A stretch of DNA of 64,000 bases from Takakia lepidozioides (taxonomy: Eukaryota; Streptophyta; Takakiopsida; Takakiales; Takakiaceae), in assembly GCA_030704615.1 (NCBI GenBank), contig CM060731.1, forward strand, positions 39,620,001-39,684,000. Reading direction: 5' to 3'. A program made the position numbers and the translations under genes. Shown piece by piece: positions 1 through 10,876 of the stretch (position 1 is its first letter; each line of letters starts with the position of its first letter). The notes below the pieces were generated by a model, which was not told the origin of the DNA, did no database searches, and worked only from the letters and a program-made list of their open reading frames with translations.

Positions 1-600
1 CCTATCTCAGTTTTTGGAATTTTGGTCTGTTTTTTGGGGGAGAGAGTCCTTTGGGTGCAGACTATGGAGAACCTTTGCCTCAAAATTTTGACTCACACTT
101 GAATTTAGTGCTCAAACTAAATTTGCCATGCTATCTTAAAATACATGTGTAAATTGGGTCAGATTATTTTGTTATAATCTCCCAAATGCAATGGTCAAAT
201 TGCCTACACTTTGACAGGGCGTGGATGTAGTAGATATACACATAAGTATAAGGTTCGTCCCCATGGAGGATTGGGGGTTACAAAGTTACGCCCTTATCCA
301 TGAGGGTATGCAATATGCACTATTTTTGGTGGGCCCACCAAAATAGTGCTCATGGTTTTAGGGCTAATAAGGGTCCATCAAAGAAATTTCCCTGAATTGG
401 GATGAAGGATTTGTTGGTAGAAGGACATATATGATATTCCCTTTCTTGGGTTGGCCTCATCCTCTCTCTCTTTCTCTCTGGTAGCAGACAGAATCTCTGC
501 TTCTATTCTGATGCTGCGTCATCTCACAAGCTCGGCTGTCGTCCAACCTCTAGGGATTCATAGCATAATTCCTTCGGTCTGGAATCATGTGAGTTGAGAA
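1..600. other. No gene recognised
   Basis: This stretch has no long reading frame and no recognisable domain. It contains the small palindrome at 317-349 and a CT-rich run near 461-480. It could be promoter or intron of the HD-Zip-like remnant that follows, but nothing in the sequence proves this. Confidence 0.5.
317..349. repeat. Short near-perfect palindrome
   Basis: Two arms of about 16 bases around a central GGGCCC read GCACTATTTTTGGTGGG and then CCCACCAAAATAGTGC, with one unpaired T. It would form a stable hairpin in either strand. It lies in a stretch (1-600) where I see no gene. No terminator or RNA gene can be claimed from it. Confidence 0.6.
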
Positions 601-619
601 ACATTCCAAAGCCCGAGGC

Positions 620-1040
620 ACTGCATCTTGCTGCGCGTCCCTGGGGGGTGAAATGTCAGATGACGAGGAGCAACAGCGCATGGAGTGTTTGAAGGATAAG
701 GATTCAAGCCTGAGCTGACAATCATACGCTGCGGTCAGAAGATACTACACTGCATGAGCAAGAAAGAAGACATGAGCATGGGTGAAATGTCAGGGTGATG
801 AGCAGCAATTACGCATTGAGAATGTGCAGTTGAAGGAGGAGCTGGATTGCGTTTCTGTGTTGACTGCAATATACCTCGGTAGACCTATCCGCGCAATGGC
901 ACCTCTTAACTGTCCCAAGCTCTTCCCTGGATTTGCAACTTGGAGGGGGGCAGCATGCATGCAGCACCTGCTGAGATGGACATTGTGCAGGGTCCATCGG
1001 TTGCTGGTGTAGCGACTCGGCCAGGTGGGCTCACGGATGC
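620..1040 (+). pseudogene. HD-Zip class IV transcription factor remnant
   Basis: Around 782-910 a reading frame gives EQQLRIENVQLKEELD followed by YLGRPI. This is the signature between leucine zipper and START domain in HD-Zip IV proteins (the GL2/PDF2/ANL2 group), which regulate epidermal genes. The usual GEMS motif lies just upstream in another frame, so one base is missing or added near 796. A second, more diverged CC-x-GGEMS-DDEQQ-like copy sits at 627-690, suggesting a small internal duplication. No homeodomain and no convincing START domain are visible on either side. I read this as a fragment of a dead gene. Family assignment rests on one motif of about 30 residues. Confidence 0.5.
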
Positions 1041-2517
1041 AGAGAAGCTACAAATGGTAACTACATGGAAGGGTCTCCACTACCTTGTCTCCTATGGTAT
1101 GAGACTTTCGGGCAAGAAAGGTGCAGAGCAGTCCATCTATGAGGAACAGATGAAAAATACTAGTCACTGGAGATAGCCATGTTGCTCCCTGTCTTGAAGT
1201 GGTCAGCTCAAACTTCCTCCTCATAGAAGCCAGATTCTCATCCTTTCCCTCGACCATATTAGAAGCATGTGCTGTTTGAGCAAGCCATTGAAGCAGCTTT
1301 TGGTACCCTCAAAACGTGAGGGATGACTGAGTGACACCATATCATACAACGCTGATACTGTCCTTAACTATGACACGATGACAAACAGAGATTGATCTCC
1401 AAGGAGCATCCAGCCATGCAAGAGGGCAGAATTGAACTTCAGAACTTCAGCCTGTGGCCTCTGCTATGGAAAATTTTGCAATGAAAAACCCAATGGTGTC
1501 ATGGGGCCCTGAAGGGTCGAACCGTTGGACCATATGCTGTTCACCCTCCTTAAGCCAGCGCCTACACAAAAACATGGTTGGAAAAGCTTAGGAAAAACTA
1601 CCAAATCCAGACCTGGTGCTACAACATCTTGTGAGCATATGAGTTGATAATTACAAAAACCCAAGAAAAGGAGGGAAAAACATATATGTACATTTACCTG
1701 TAAGTTGATCCATCAAATACATCCTGGCCCCCCAGGAGGCCTGGCCCACCAATCCTTGGAAGCTACCCAACCCATCATTCCCTTAGAATTTTGAGAAGTG
1801 TTACAAACTACCTCCCCCCATCCCGACATGCAGAGCTCCCAGTTACACCTCCAATGATGTCCGGAGCAGAGAAAATGCATACTACTGCAAAGCACCAGGT
1901 GTCAAGCCAAAACTCCAGACCTCCATTAGAATGTAGAGAAGTGTTACAACCACCCCCACCAATTCCTACATGTACAACTTCAAGTTACAGCTCCAATGAT
2001 GTCCACAGCAGAGAAATCACAAACTATTACAAGGCACAAGGTGTCCTAGCAAAAGACAGCCTGCACAAGTCCTGTCCCTTGTCCAATTAAGCCAAAACTC
2101 CAAACCTGTACAATACAATCTTCCACATACCAAAGTGAACATTGAACACACCTGAGGCACAAGAGAAAGGAAAGGGTAGGTATCCAGAGCATAGCGCACA
2201 ACTCATTCATTCTCGCCTGGATTCATCGTACATCTGCACCACTGGTCTGAGGTCAACTTTACAACCAAGGAAGCAATCGATACTTGGATATAATCCAATG
2301 ACAACCCTTATGACAACAAGATAATCAAGCTTATGGAACAATAAGCAAGTGCTGTAGAAGGAGGACATATTCCAGTGAAACTGATAACCTAGCTTGAGAT
2401 GAAAGCCCTTGAAACTTAAGAAACAATGTGGAGACTGAAGGCCTACATTGTCCCTTGTGGAAGTAACATGTGGTGTGTTTGGTATGAAGTGCCCAACAGC
2501 TTGAATAGGTATGGCAA

Positions 2518-4747
2518 TAGAATGTACTCATAAGGCGTTGGTGGCCATTGACCCCACGCTAGTTTGGGCGGAACACAAAGGGACAGAAACTACCTTTGTC
2601 AGGGGCTGACGCCGGTAGTATGTCTTACCTTGGAACAGACAATTAATCCGAGATTTCCAGATATCCTCTAGAAATCCCTGTGTGTGGTTAATCTGCTGTG
2701 TGTGGTTTGTCCAATAACTAGGCCCCTAAAGGGCCTGGGCTTTTGGCTCAGCCCCGAGACTTCAAAGTTGGTAAACAGAGATTCAGGCGCAATTCCCTCA
2801 CCAGAAAATGAATAGGGTCTTCAGGTTGCCCATACAACGGGCAATTGTTTTTTCGCACATAGGTAAGGTAAATAGTAACTACCATCCTTAGCCAGTAGCT
2901 TTGTCACAATTGAGATCATATTCTTTCCTCTGCATCTGTTTGCTGTTCAAAGGTAGGCTTCCCACCCTGAGGTTAAAATGGGTGGGTAAATCCTTGAGAT
3001 CATCCATGATGGCCTCTCCCATGTCACAGACTCGAAACAAGTTCAGGAAGGTTTTCTGCCTAACTTCATTTTCATCAGACAATTGCCTGGCAACAGACAT
3101 GGCTTTGGACACTACAGCATCTAAGTCAGATTTATCCAGCAGGGGCAAGACTTGCAGGCTTAGATTCAGATACTTGAGAATTCTTCTACTCTCTTCTGCC
3201 AGGACTTAGCCTGTTTGACAGGGCAATCCTGCTTCCAAGATATAGAGTCGATTAACTTAGGATATCTGATATTAGACATATCTTGCAGCTGACCCCACCA
3301 TCTGACCTTGAATTCATCTCGTTGGGAGCGTAAGGAAGGGATGCCAAACTCACCCCGAACAGCCACGTTGGCTGTTTTGGAGCATGCTGACATGCACTCC
3401 TTAAGCACCCCCACTTGAATGGATTCTAGAGACTTAGCCTGGTTGGAGTTAAAAACCCCGACTGCCTCTCTTGGCTTCCCCACTGCCACTTGAGATCACC
3501 TCCTCCCTCCCCTCGGTCGTTGAATGCCACCACTGGGCATTTACTGACGTTAGCGTCTAAGCCGCAAAGGTCAAAGTATCTCTTTGTGCAATCAATCAAC
3601 TCCCGGAGATTGGAAGGAGTCTCCCCTATGCCTGCTATGGTGGCATCGCCCACCCTTCACTCAAATCCCTCACTTTCCACATCCTAGGAGTTGATGATGA
3701 AAATTGAAGGCAGAGGGGAAACGGTAATCAATGAGCTACACCTAGTCTATGTCAAAGAACTAGACTTCTGTCCATTAACAGTGAACAAAAAGGTGTGGGG
3801 GTTATGGGAAACGGAGAGCAGGAAGTAGGAGTTAAGGGTAAGTAGGTAGGTGTATGTACTGAGGTACAAAGTGGTAAGGAGTGGAGTAGGTCAAGGAGGA
3901 AGGTTAGTTAGTTTTAGGGAGAAGTCTAGGAAGAACCTAGGACGAGATGTAGGAGTGGAGGTTTGGTTAAAGAGGTGTTAGTGGTCGTGTAGTTTAAAAG
4001 TAAGAAAAAGTTAGGGAGAAGTAGGGTAGTAGGTTTAGGAAGGTAAGAAGGTTAAAGAGGTGGTTAAAGGTAAAGGAGTTAAAGTTTTTGGTGGAGCATA
4101 CATGGACACTCTCCACTCTTTCCCTGATCCCAGTGGCCAGAGTGGGAGCCTGAGACCATTCTTCTACACGTGTCATAAGCCTTTTAACATCTGAGAAAAA
4201 GACAAAAGCGGGTTTCCCCTCTTGTTTTCTTTCCCTGTATAATCTGGCTTATCCACACAGACCCAGCTTGGCCTTCATGGAAACAACCTCTAAATTCCAG
4301 ATCAACCTCGAGACGAGTATTCATAACTATACAAAATATCTTGCCAACTGCATTGAGAAGCGTGATGCCTCGATAGTTCCCCCAGCTCGTCTTTGTCACC
4401 TTTATTGTATAGGTTGACAATGACCCCCTGTCGCCAGCGAAAAGGGATCATGTCAGTCCTCCAGATAAGGTTGAAGAGAAGTACAAGGGCCTCTATCATG
4501 GGGTCACCACCATGCTTGATAAGCTGTTGACTAATGCCATCAGGTTCCCACCAGCTGTATATCCATTTAAAATGCCTGAATTGCTTCCATATCTCAGAAG
4601 AACTAATGGGAGCGTTGTACCCCTTTGAAATATACTCCAGTTCATCAGGGCTGTCTTGAATCATAGGAACAATTTTCTCAACCATAAGAACCATAAGAAT
4701 CATTACCACCATAATGGTTTGAGTTTATTTCCCTATATAACTTGTCC
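2518..4747 (-). mobile_element. 5'-truncated LINE copy (family A) in NSUN6 intron 8
   Basis: Read on the minus strand, 4712-4184 carries pieces of a LINE reverse transcriptase (DGISQQLIKHGGD, NYRGITLLNAVGKI). 3653-2888 carries the downstream region, including VRGEFGIPSL, SVARQLSDENEVRQK and SLPLNSKQMQR. The 3' end at about 2518 has the tail shared with the copies at 4751, 6441 and 7411. Frames are broken throughout. The middle (3781-4080) is a C-depleted block described separately. I see no clean target duplication for this copy. Confidence 0.7.
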
Positions 4748-4750
4748 CAA

Positions 4751-4810
4751 TAGAATGTACTCATAAGACGACGTTTGCCGTAGCCTTGTGGCCATTGACC
4801 CATTGACCAA
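4751..4810 (-). mobile_element. Tail-only LINE insertion, about 60 bp
   Basis: Only the family A 3' tail is present (on the minus strand: TGGCCACAAGGCTACGGCAA, then the CTTATGAGTACATTCTA end). It is flanked by TGTCCCAA at 4743-4750 and again at 4811-4818, which fits a target-site duplication. It lies next to the longer copy and close to the exon 8 donor of the NSUN6-like gene. Confidence 0.6.
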
Positions 4811-6440
4811 TGTCCCAAAAGAGTTGAAGTTAGAGAGTGGGTGTTAGACATACTTACGTGGAATAGACAAGAGTGCCACCTGGTCGAACCAGTTGCACAG
4901 CCTGGTCCAACAACCTCCGCTGATAGTTCGCATGCTTTCTCAGACCCTCCAATGTCTCCTACAAACGGGCAATCAAATTGAATGTGTGAGATCAGGCATG
5001 AGAACTTCATATCAATTAAGTTGTGACATGGAGGCTGACATAATCAGCATCTGACGGAACTCAAAGGTGGTAGTGCTAAGGCTTTACAAACATATGACAG
5101 AAGGTGGAGCCATCACCTGTCCTGCAAATAAACGTGGCCGTAGACTAAGGCTGAGCAAGTGCACAGAAGGACCCGGTCAAAGCTCCCAGAAGCAAAGCTT
5201 GATGCATAGCAGACCTTTATCCACAGTAGGACCCTACAGACCCTGTTTTCAGTCTCCACGCCTCTTTCCGCGCCTGAGCCCTGCTTGCAGATGCTCCCTT
5301 GTCTTCGGGACCACTTTTTGATCCAGTGGTACCAGAAGAGACAGCCACAGCTTCATTTGGAATAGTTAACCTCTTCATGCTCTCCACCTCTGGTGCTAGT
5401 TCCGATGCTTGACCAGCATCTGAGGAACACAATGTTTGCAGGTGGTCACACTGTGCTCACTTAAAAGAGAGATGATAACTAGGCGGCCTAGTGAAGCAGC
5501 CAGCATCCATAGCTTACATTGGTACATTGTCGAGACCAACCTTTCAGATGGAACTCCCTCAGAGTTTCAGAAACTCCATCAGTTGACACATTTGACAGCT
5601 CCGCTGATGTAACTCCATTGTTAGTCCCGGCATGGATGTTGATTAGAGACACAGTGGATGATGCCATTGACTCCACATCAGAGGAGGGGCTCACATTGCC
5701 CTCACTTGCGGTGAAGTTGGTAAGAACAGACTTTAGAGCATCCAGCTTGATCGCTTGGATGCAAGTAAGCTTCATTTCCTTGGCTAAACGCACAATATCT
5801 AAGACCTGCTCATACCCACCCAACAAAAGCTGTCATTGCCCCAGAGACCATATAAAGAACCATTTAACTTACACTGATCTTGCTTAAGTTGAATGGCTGT
5901 CTCCCAGCGCAGCTATCCAGCTGAATGATAATTGAAATATCTCTACTGCTTAGTTTGATTGAAAACATATGCTGCACCTAGTCAGCACAAAATTTGACCA
6001 GACTAACATTTGTAAGAACTATCCTTGCCAAAAATAAATTTTCTTTACCTGGTCACACAACACATAGGAAAAGTGTGAGCAGAGTCTCTGTGTGCCCGCA
6101 CATGCAGCAACCAAAAAATTCAATTGTTATACCAGTTACCTTACTATGTGAGCGGTCCAGTGCTATGATTTCACCCTTGTCCTCCATGAGCATGGCAATT
6201 GCAGTTGTCTTACCCCCAGGTGCCGCACACATGTCCAAGATTCGTTCCCCTGGTTTAGGATCTGGCAACGAACACTTACAGTCAAAGAAAGCAGTGACAA
6301 TTACTTGGGTAAACATGAACTTTTCTCCTGCTCCCATTCCCACAAGCCCTGAGATCCCATAAGGATACCTAACATGTGGCCTGGTCCTTCTCTCTCCATC
6401 ATTCCTCCGTGTTTTCCTCTCTCTTCTATATTTCAGCACT

Positions 6441-7022
6441 TCATCAGACAACTTCCTGGCAACAGACATGAAAATGAAGTTAGGCAGAAAAGTTCCCTGA
6501 ACTTATTTCCAGTCTGTGACATGGGGGAGGCCATCAAGGATGACCTCAAGGGTCTACCACTCTCGGCACTAGACTGAAATTTAGACTCAGGGCGGGAAGC
6601 CTACCTTTGAACAGCAAACAGAAGCAGAGAGGAAAGGGAGAGTGCAATTGCCCGTTGTGTGGGCAACCTGAAGACAATATTTATTTTCTGATTCATTGTC
6701 CGGGGTTCTCTCACCAGAGAGATGCGTAAATCTATCAAGGGAATTGTGTACCTCCGTTTACTAACTTTGAAACTCTCGAGGCTGAGCCAAAAACCCAGGC
6801 CCTTTTAGGGCCTAGTTATTGGGCAAACCACACACGGCAGGTTGATGCTTGTGTAAAGGGATTTTTATATCTGGAAAACCCAGATCAATTGTTTATTCCA
6901 AGGTAAGTCTTACTACCGGCGTCAGCCCTGACAAAGGTAGGTTCTGTCCCTTTGTGTTCCGCTCAAACTGGGCGCGGGGTCAATGGCCACAAGGCTACGG
7001 CAAACAACGTCTTATGAGTACA
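6441..7022 (+). mobile_element. 5'-truncated LINE copy (family A) in NSUN6 intron 4
   Basis: About 580 bases of the LINE 3' region are present in plus orientation, including a Cys/His knuckle region (CNCPLCGQPED in the related copy at 27.6 kb) and the GGCTACGGCAAACAACGTC tail. It is bordered by a 17-bp duplication with one mismatch: TTCTATATTTCAGCACT at 6424-6440 and TTCTATATTTTAGCACT at 7023-7039. The left border lies about 75 bases from the exon 5 acceptor of the NSUN6-like gene. Confidence 0.75.
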
Positions 7023-7410
7023 TTCTATATTTTAGCACTGATCTTGGGCCTGGCAACCTACCCACTGTAGGTCAAATTTTGCTGCTGCTTGAACAAAAAG
7101 CTACAAAACAGCTATCAAATGTTCCCTGAGAAAGCATGGCCTGAAACTAAACGCACCAAGTACGCGGGCAGCCACGATGCTTGGCAAGTTTTGCAGGAAA
7201 ATGTTCCCCTTCAGCAAGCCTGCCAGGAACATCCCAATTAGTGTGTTAGGTGAACAACTTCACAACTGCTTTCTATGCATTCACAATGGGAACAATGCAG
7301 GCAATACTAATGGACCAAAACACGGCTTGCATATGTAAATCCAGCCAATTTTCTCAGTGTTCCACAAAACTGAAGAACCACTACATATAAGCTTAGTCTT
7401 ACCAATATGC

Positions 7411-7452
7411 CATGGCCACAAGGCTACGGCAAACAACGTCTTATGAGTACAT
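7411..7452 (+). mobile_element. Minimal 42-bp LINE tail insertion with 14-bp TSD
   Basis: The body begins CATGGCCACAAGGCTACGG and ends GAGTACAT, followed by an ambiguous TCT. It equals only the last bases of LINE family A. TCTTACCAATATGC occurs immediately before (7397-7410) and after (7453-7466). This is the cleanest evidence in the window that family A moved by target-primed reverse transcription with extreme 5' truncation. Confidence 0.8.
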
Positions 7453-9739
7453 TCTTACCAATATGCTCACCAAAAGTGTCATCATATCACATTAAGTGTT
7501 TGACAGAAAGACATCTCCTAAATTGCAGATGTCAGATGACATACATCCAATGTAATAGACCGGAATTGTTGTTTGCAAAACATCCAGAACTTTAACAGAC
7601 CAATGCACCCAGAAAACAGAACGAGAGCTACCATGAAATGGAGGAAGGTCAAAAGTCCGCTCCACCATCTCAACCGCAACACCTTTAGTTTCTCTGAAGA
7701 CAGTTGATCTCGACATCATTGCTCGCCCTTTCCCTATGAACCATCCACTCCGTTCCCTGTCCTCAAACTCTGCACATTAATTCACTATAATTATAGTTAG
7801 TTCAGTGAAGAGTGAGCATTGCAGTGCTGCAGACGTATGCCAGCTGTAATGAAATTGAAACCGAGTGTTGCCACCTCCCTTCCCTCACCCCACCTTCCTT
7901 TTGACAGACAATTCTATTTAGTTAGTCTGGCTGCCCATTGCCAGTTGGTATTACAGCAATGTGAAGAAGTCTAGGTCTCAGAACAACAAAGAAAGTAATG
8001 ACACGATGGAAGAGAATTGATGCCATAATGGACAATGCTTCAGACTTCATTCCATCCGGCTTTTCCACTATTTCATATCTGTACCAAGTTGCTTACCAAC
8101 CTACTACACGGATATATACACAATTCATCATTTAAGCACAGTGACTTTATCATGTACCCTCCATTGGTTTCAAATGTCACTTAGAAGAAAATGACGTTCA
8201 ATCTACGACATGTTCAGAGGGCAAGCATCAAGGAGGGGAGAGAGCGAGAGAGAGAGAGAGGATACTTGCGTGACTTGGCATGAAGAGAAGACAAAGTGGT
8301 GCCCCGGGTTACGCCTACACCCCACCCTCCTAGCCCGTCTGGCCTTTCCACAGCCACAGACACAGCCACGGTCTCCCCTTTCTCCACATGCCCACTACAA
8401 GCCAGAACTCCAGGTACAAACACCTGAAAACAGAGGTAGGAGAAAGAGGGATAATGAGTTGGTTGCAAGGATTAATCCGGTGAAGCTGCCAACATGACTA
8501 CTGCCCAAGCCCCCTACCATTTAGATCAAATTATACTGATCCTGCCCGAAGGCATGGAGCCTAATCCCATAGCAAAGCTACATTTTGTGCTAAGTTGATA
8601 CTTTTGTGGAAAGGATGCCTTTTACAAGATGGTTTCTGCCACATGTGTGTGTTTTCCTTGCTGGTACTTCATTATTATACGGGATAACACATCCATGACG
8701 CTAATTCGTATCAACAAGTCTGAGGTCCACATACATGGGCACCGCGCAGCACTGCTTCCGCACACTTGCGGCTCACAACCACTTCCTTTAGGATTTCTCC
8801 ATCTCCATCCAGATCCTTGTAATCAATCTCACAAGGACCCCGCCCTCTCACCATTATGACATCATCCAAGAGTTCATGCTCATAGCACCTGTAAGGACTT
8901 CGCTGAGCATATTCATCTTCTTCGATGGCAGAAACCTCGGGCTCTATGTCTTGGGAGGTCACCATAACCTGTGAAACAACCATCCGACTTCTGCATGCAG
9001 TTTCCTCAGCCTGAGCAGTCACAGTCTTGGTAAGACCTTCTGACTTTCCGCATGCAATTTCTCCCTTCAGCTCCACCCCAGTCAGGTCTGTGTCCCCAAG
9101 AAAATGTCGCTTCAGTTGCGATAGCACCTCCTTGGTGGTTGTTTGTAGACAATTCACACGGACACATGAAAAAATGGAAGGGCGGCTGTAGATACACCAC
9201 CAGCATACCAAATTGCAAATGCTGTTAGGAAATTCCCCAGCATCCAATTTCAAACCATCAATGCAGCAGGCGTACCTCAATAATTCTATGTCCACAGCCA
9301 TCACTAGAGCGGTGATTATTTACGGCGTCGGTCAGTTTGTAACATGAATCATTGATCTTGTTGAAATGTCCGGTTCCTAGGTAGCCTGATTCATGTTGGA
9401 AGAGAGTAATTTAAAACATAAATCTGGTGGACAGATTGAGAGAGAAGTACGAGAATTCACAGCCAAGATGCTTGAGGAAGGAGGATCAGATAGGACAGGG
9501 CGCCAGGGTATTCATCCGATCGCCATTGAGAAACCCTAACTTGTGCATGCGTTTGAGAAAGAGAGAGAAACTAGTAGACACTCACGTGAGAGCGCTGCAT
9601 ATCTCCGCAAAATGCTCCCGGCCATAAGCTTTGCTAAGATACTCATAAACTCCCGCATTCCACTCCAGTCTTGGTCGATACGATGCGTCCACCACGTCCC
9701 CCATTGCGCCAAGCGCATGCTCACCAGCCATTTGCACCC

Positions 9740-10870
9740 CTGGAATTCCCCAAATTCCTCGTCATCGCTAGTCCTCTAAACCCTTGCAAGAGTGAGCAAG
9801 CAAAACTCCATTTCCATCTTCTCAACTAAATATTTCTACCATCCCCAATACCTCAGATCCATCATCCCCAAAACATCGACACCGATGCAGGAATGCCGAA
9901 AGAGTGGCGTGAAATTTTTGCCGCTTCCTCCCACGTCTTCAGCTCAGGTTTAGGGTTTAGTTCCCCATTCATCAATCGGAATTGGCGAAAATCGAAGCAT
10001 TCATTTCCGCACGAGCCGAGATGGCGAAACCGGTGGCGAAAGCAGAAATGGGACACTTGCGAACCCATTGTGTGTTCACAGTTCGGAGGCACAAAATTTT
10101 TTTTCGAAATTTGGAAAACAGCTCGAGTGGCTACAGAGTTTTGCAAAAATGTACACGTACATTCTGTTCATCCATTTAAATTAGGATATAATCATCCATT
10201 TCCGTACTTTAGTCCATGCATATCATCCATATTAGGAGAATTCATCCAAAATTTATTTTTTATTTGGAGAAGTTTGGCGATTTCATCCATGAAAACAGGG
10301 AATTCCGATAGAATATTCTATTTATATTTTGAGGTCGCCCTAAACCCTAAACCCTAGACCCCCACTTCCACAGAGACAAAAGGATGGGTCTTCCTAGAGA
10401 TCTTCTACTTCCTACACTGACATAACAGTGTGGTTCAACTCACACTTGAAGTAGTTTGTCGAGTCCATGAGAGTTCTGAGCCCTGGGCTGCACCATTGCA
10501 GGCAGCAACCCTTGTAACATTCTGCAGAGAAAGGAGAACTAGTTCATGGAATGCTTCTCGACCAGCTAACTAGACATTTCTTAGAAGGACTCCCTTCCCC
10601 CCAGACTATCTTTCCTTTAAATCACATGCCTGGGATTTTACAAACCACCTTTGAGCTCCTCATGCCCTCGACAACTTGTCTTGAAGGCTTTCATGTCCTC
10701 ACTCCATGAGATTCTGACTGTGATTTGCCAAGCTCACTCTTGCACTCGTGAATCCAAGTTTGTCTTCAACATTTACAAGGGCTTTAGTATATGGTTGTTC
10801 TCTTCTAGTGTCAAGATCACACTTTATGATACAGCCACAAGTGTAACATCTACATTATCAAATCCTGGGA
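9740..10870. other. Intergenic, no gene recognised
   Basis: This is the space between the NSUN6-like start (9731) and the 3' end of the NOPCHAP1-like gene (10877). It contains a short run of plant-type telomere sequence, CCCTAAACCCTAAACCCTAG, at 10338-10357. Several reading frames here are short and lack splice support. The first few hundred bases presumably hold the NSUN6 promoter. Confidence 0.5.
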
Positions 10871-10876
10871 GCACCT

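Larger units (their letters stand above)
1447..9731 (-). pseudogene. NSUN6-type tRNA/RNA m5C methyltransferase, damaged
   Basis: Eleven exons can be traced: 9731-9586, 9185-8735, 8423-8266, 7769-7632, 6348-6140, 5805-5541, 5420-5117, 4958-4858, 2233-2152, 1762-1698 and 1561-1447. The product belongs to the NOP2/Sun (NSUN6) family, which transfers a methyl group from SAM to cytosine-5 in RNA. Visible are the N-terminal RPSIFSCVRVN block, a PUA-type RNA-binding segment (VVVSRKCAEAVLRGAHV), the SAM motif DMCAAPGGKT, the RRLLDQAVQLVRPGG block, the CTMNP catalytic-cysteine motif and the terminal DTIGFFIAKF. Most junctions phase correctly, but lesions remain. Exons 3 and 4 do not phase. Exon 7 has net frameshifts and has lost the DAPC motif. 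A TGA stop sits at 2203-2205, just after the catalytic motif. Introns 4 and 8 are swollen by LINE insertions. Assembly error is possible, yet the two neighbouring genes are perfectly phased. Confidence 0.72.

Noticed and set aside
6305-6348. A 44-base exon followed by a 44-base intron in the NSUN6-like gene
   Set aside because: Splicing at 6304/6261 puts the next exon out of frame, while reading straight through keeps the frame into DPKPGERILDMC, so one exon of 209 bases is simpler.
9893-10357. A 154-residue plus-strand frame upstream of the NSUN6-like gene
   Set aside because: No domain, biased composition, overlaps the expected promoter and a telomere-like run, no splice support.
10338-10357. 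Interstitial telomere as a chromosome fusion point
   Set aside because: Fewer than three CCCTAAA units; such short runs are common in plant promoters.
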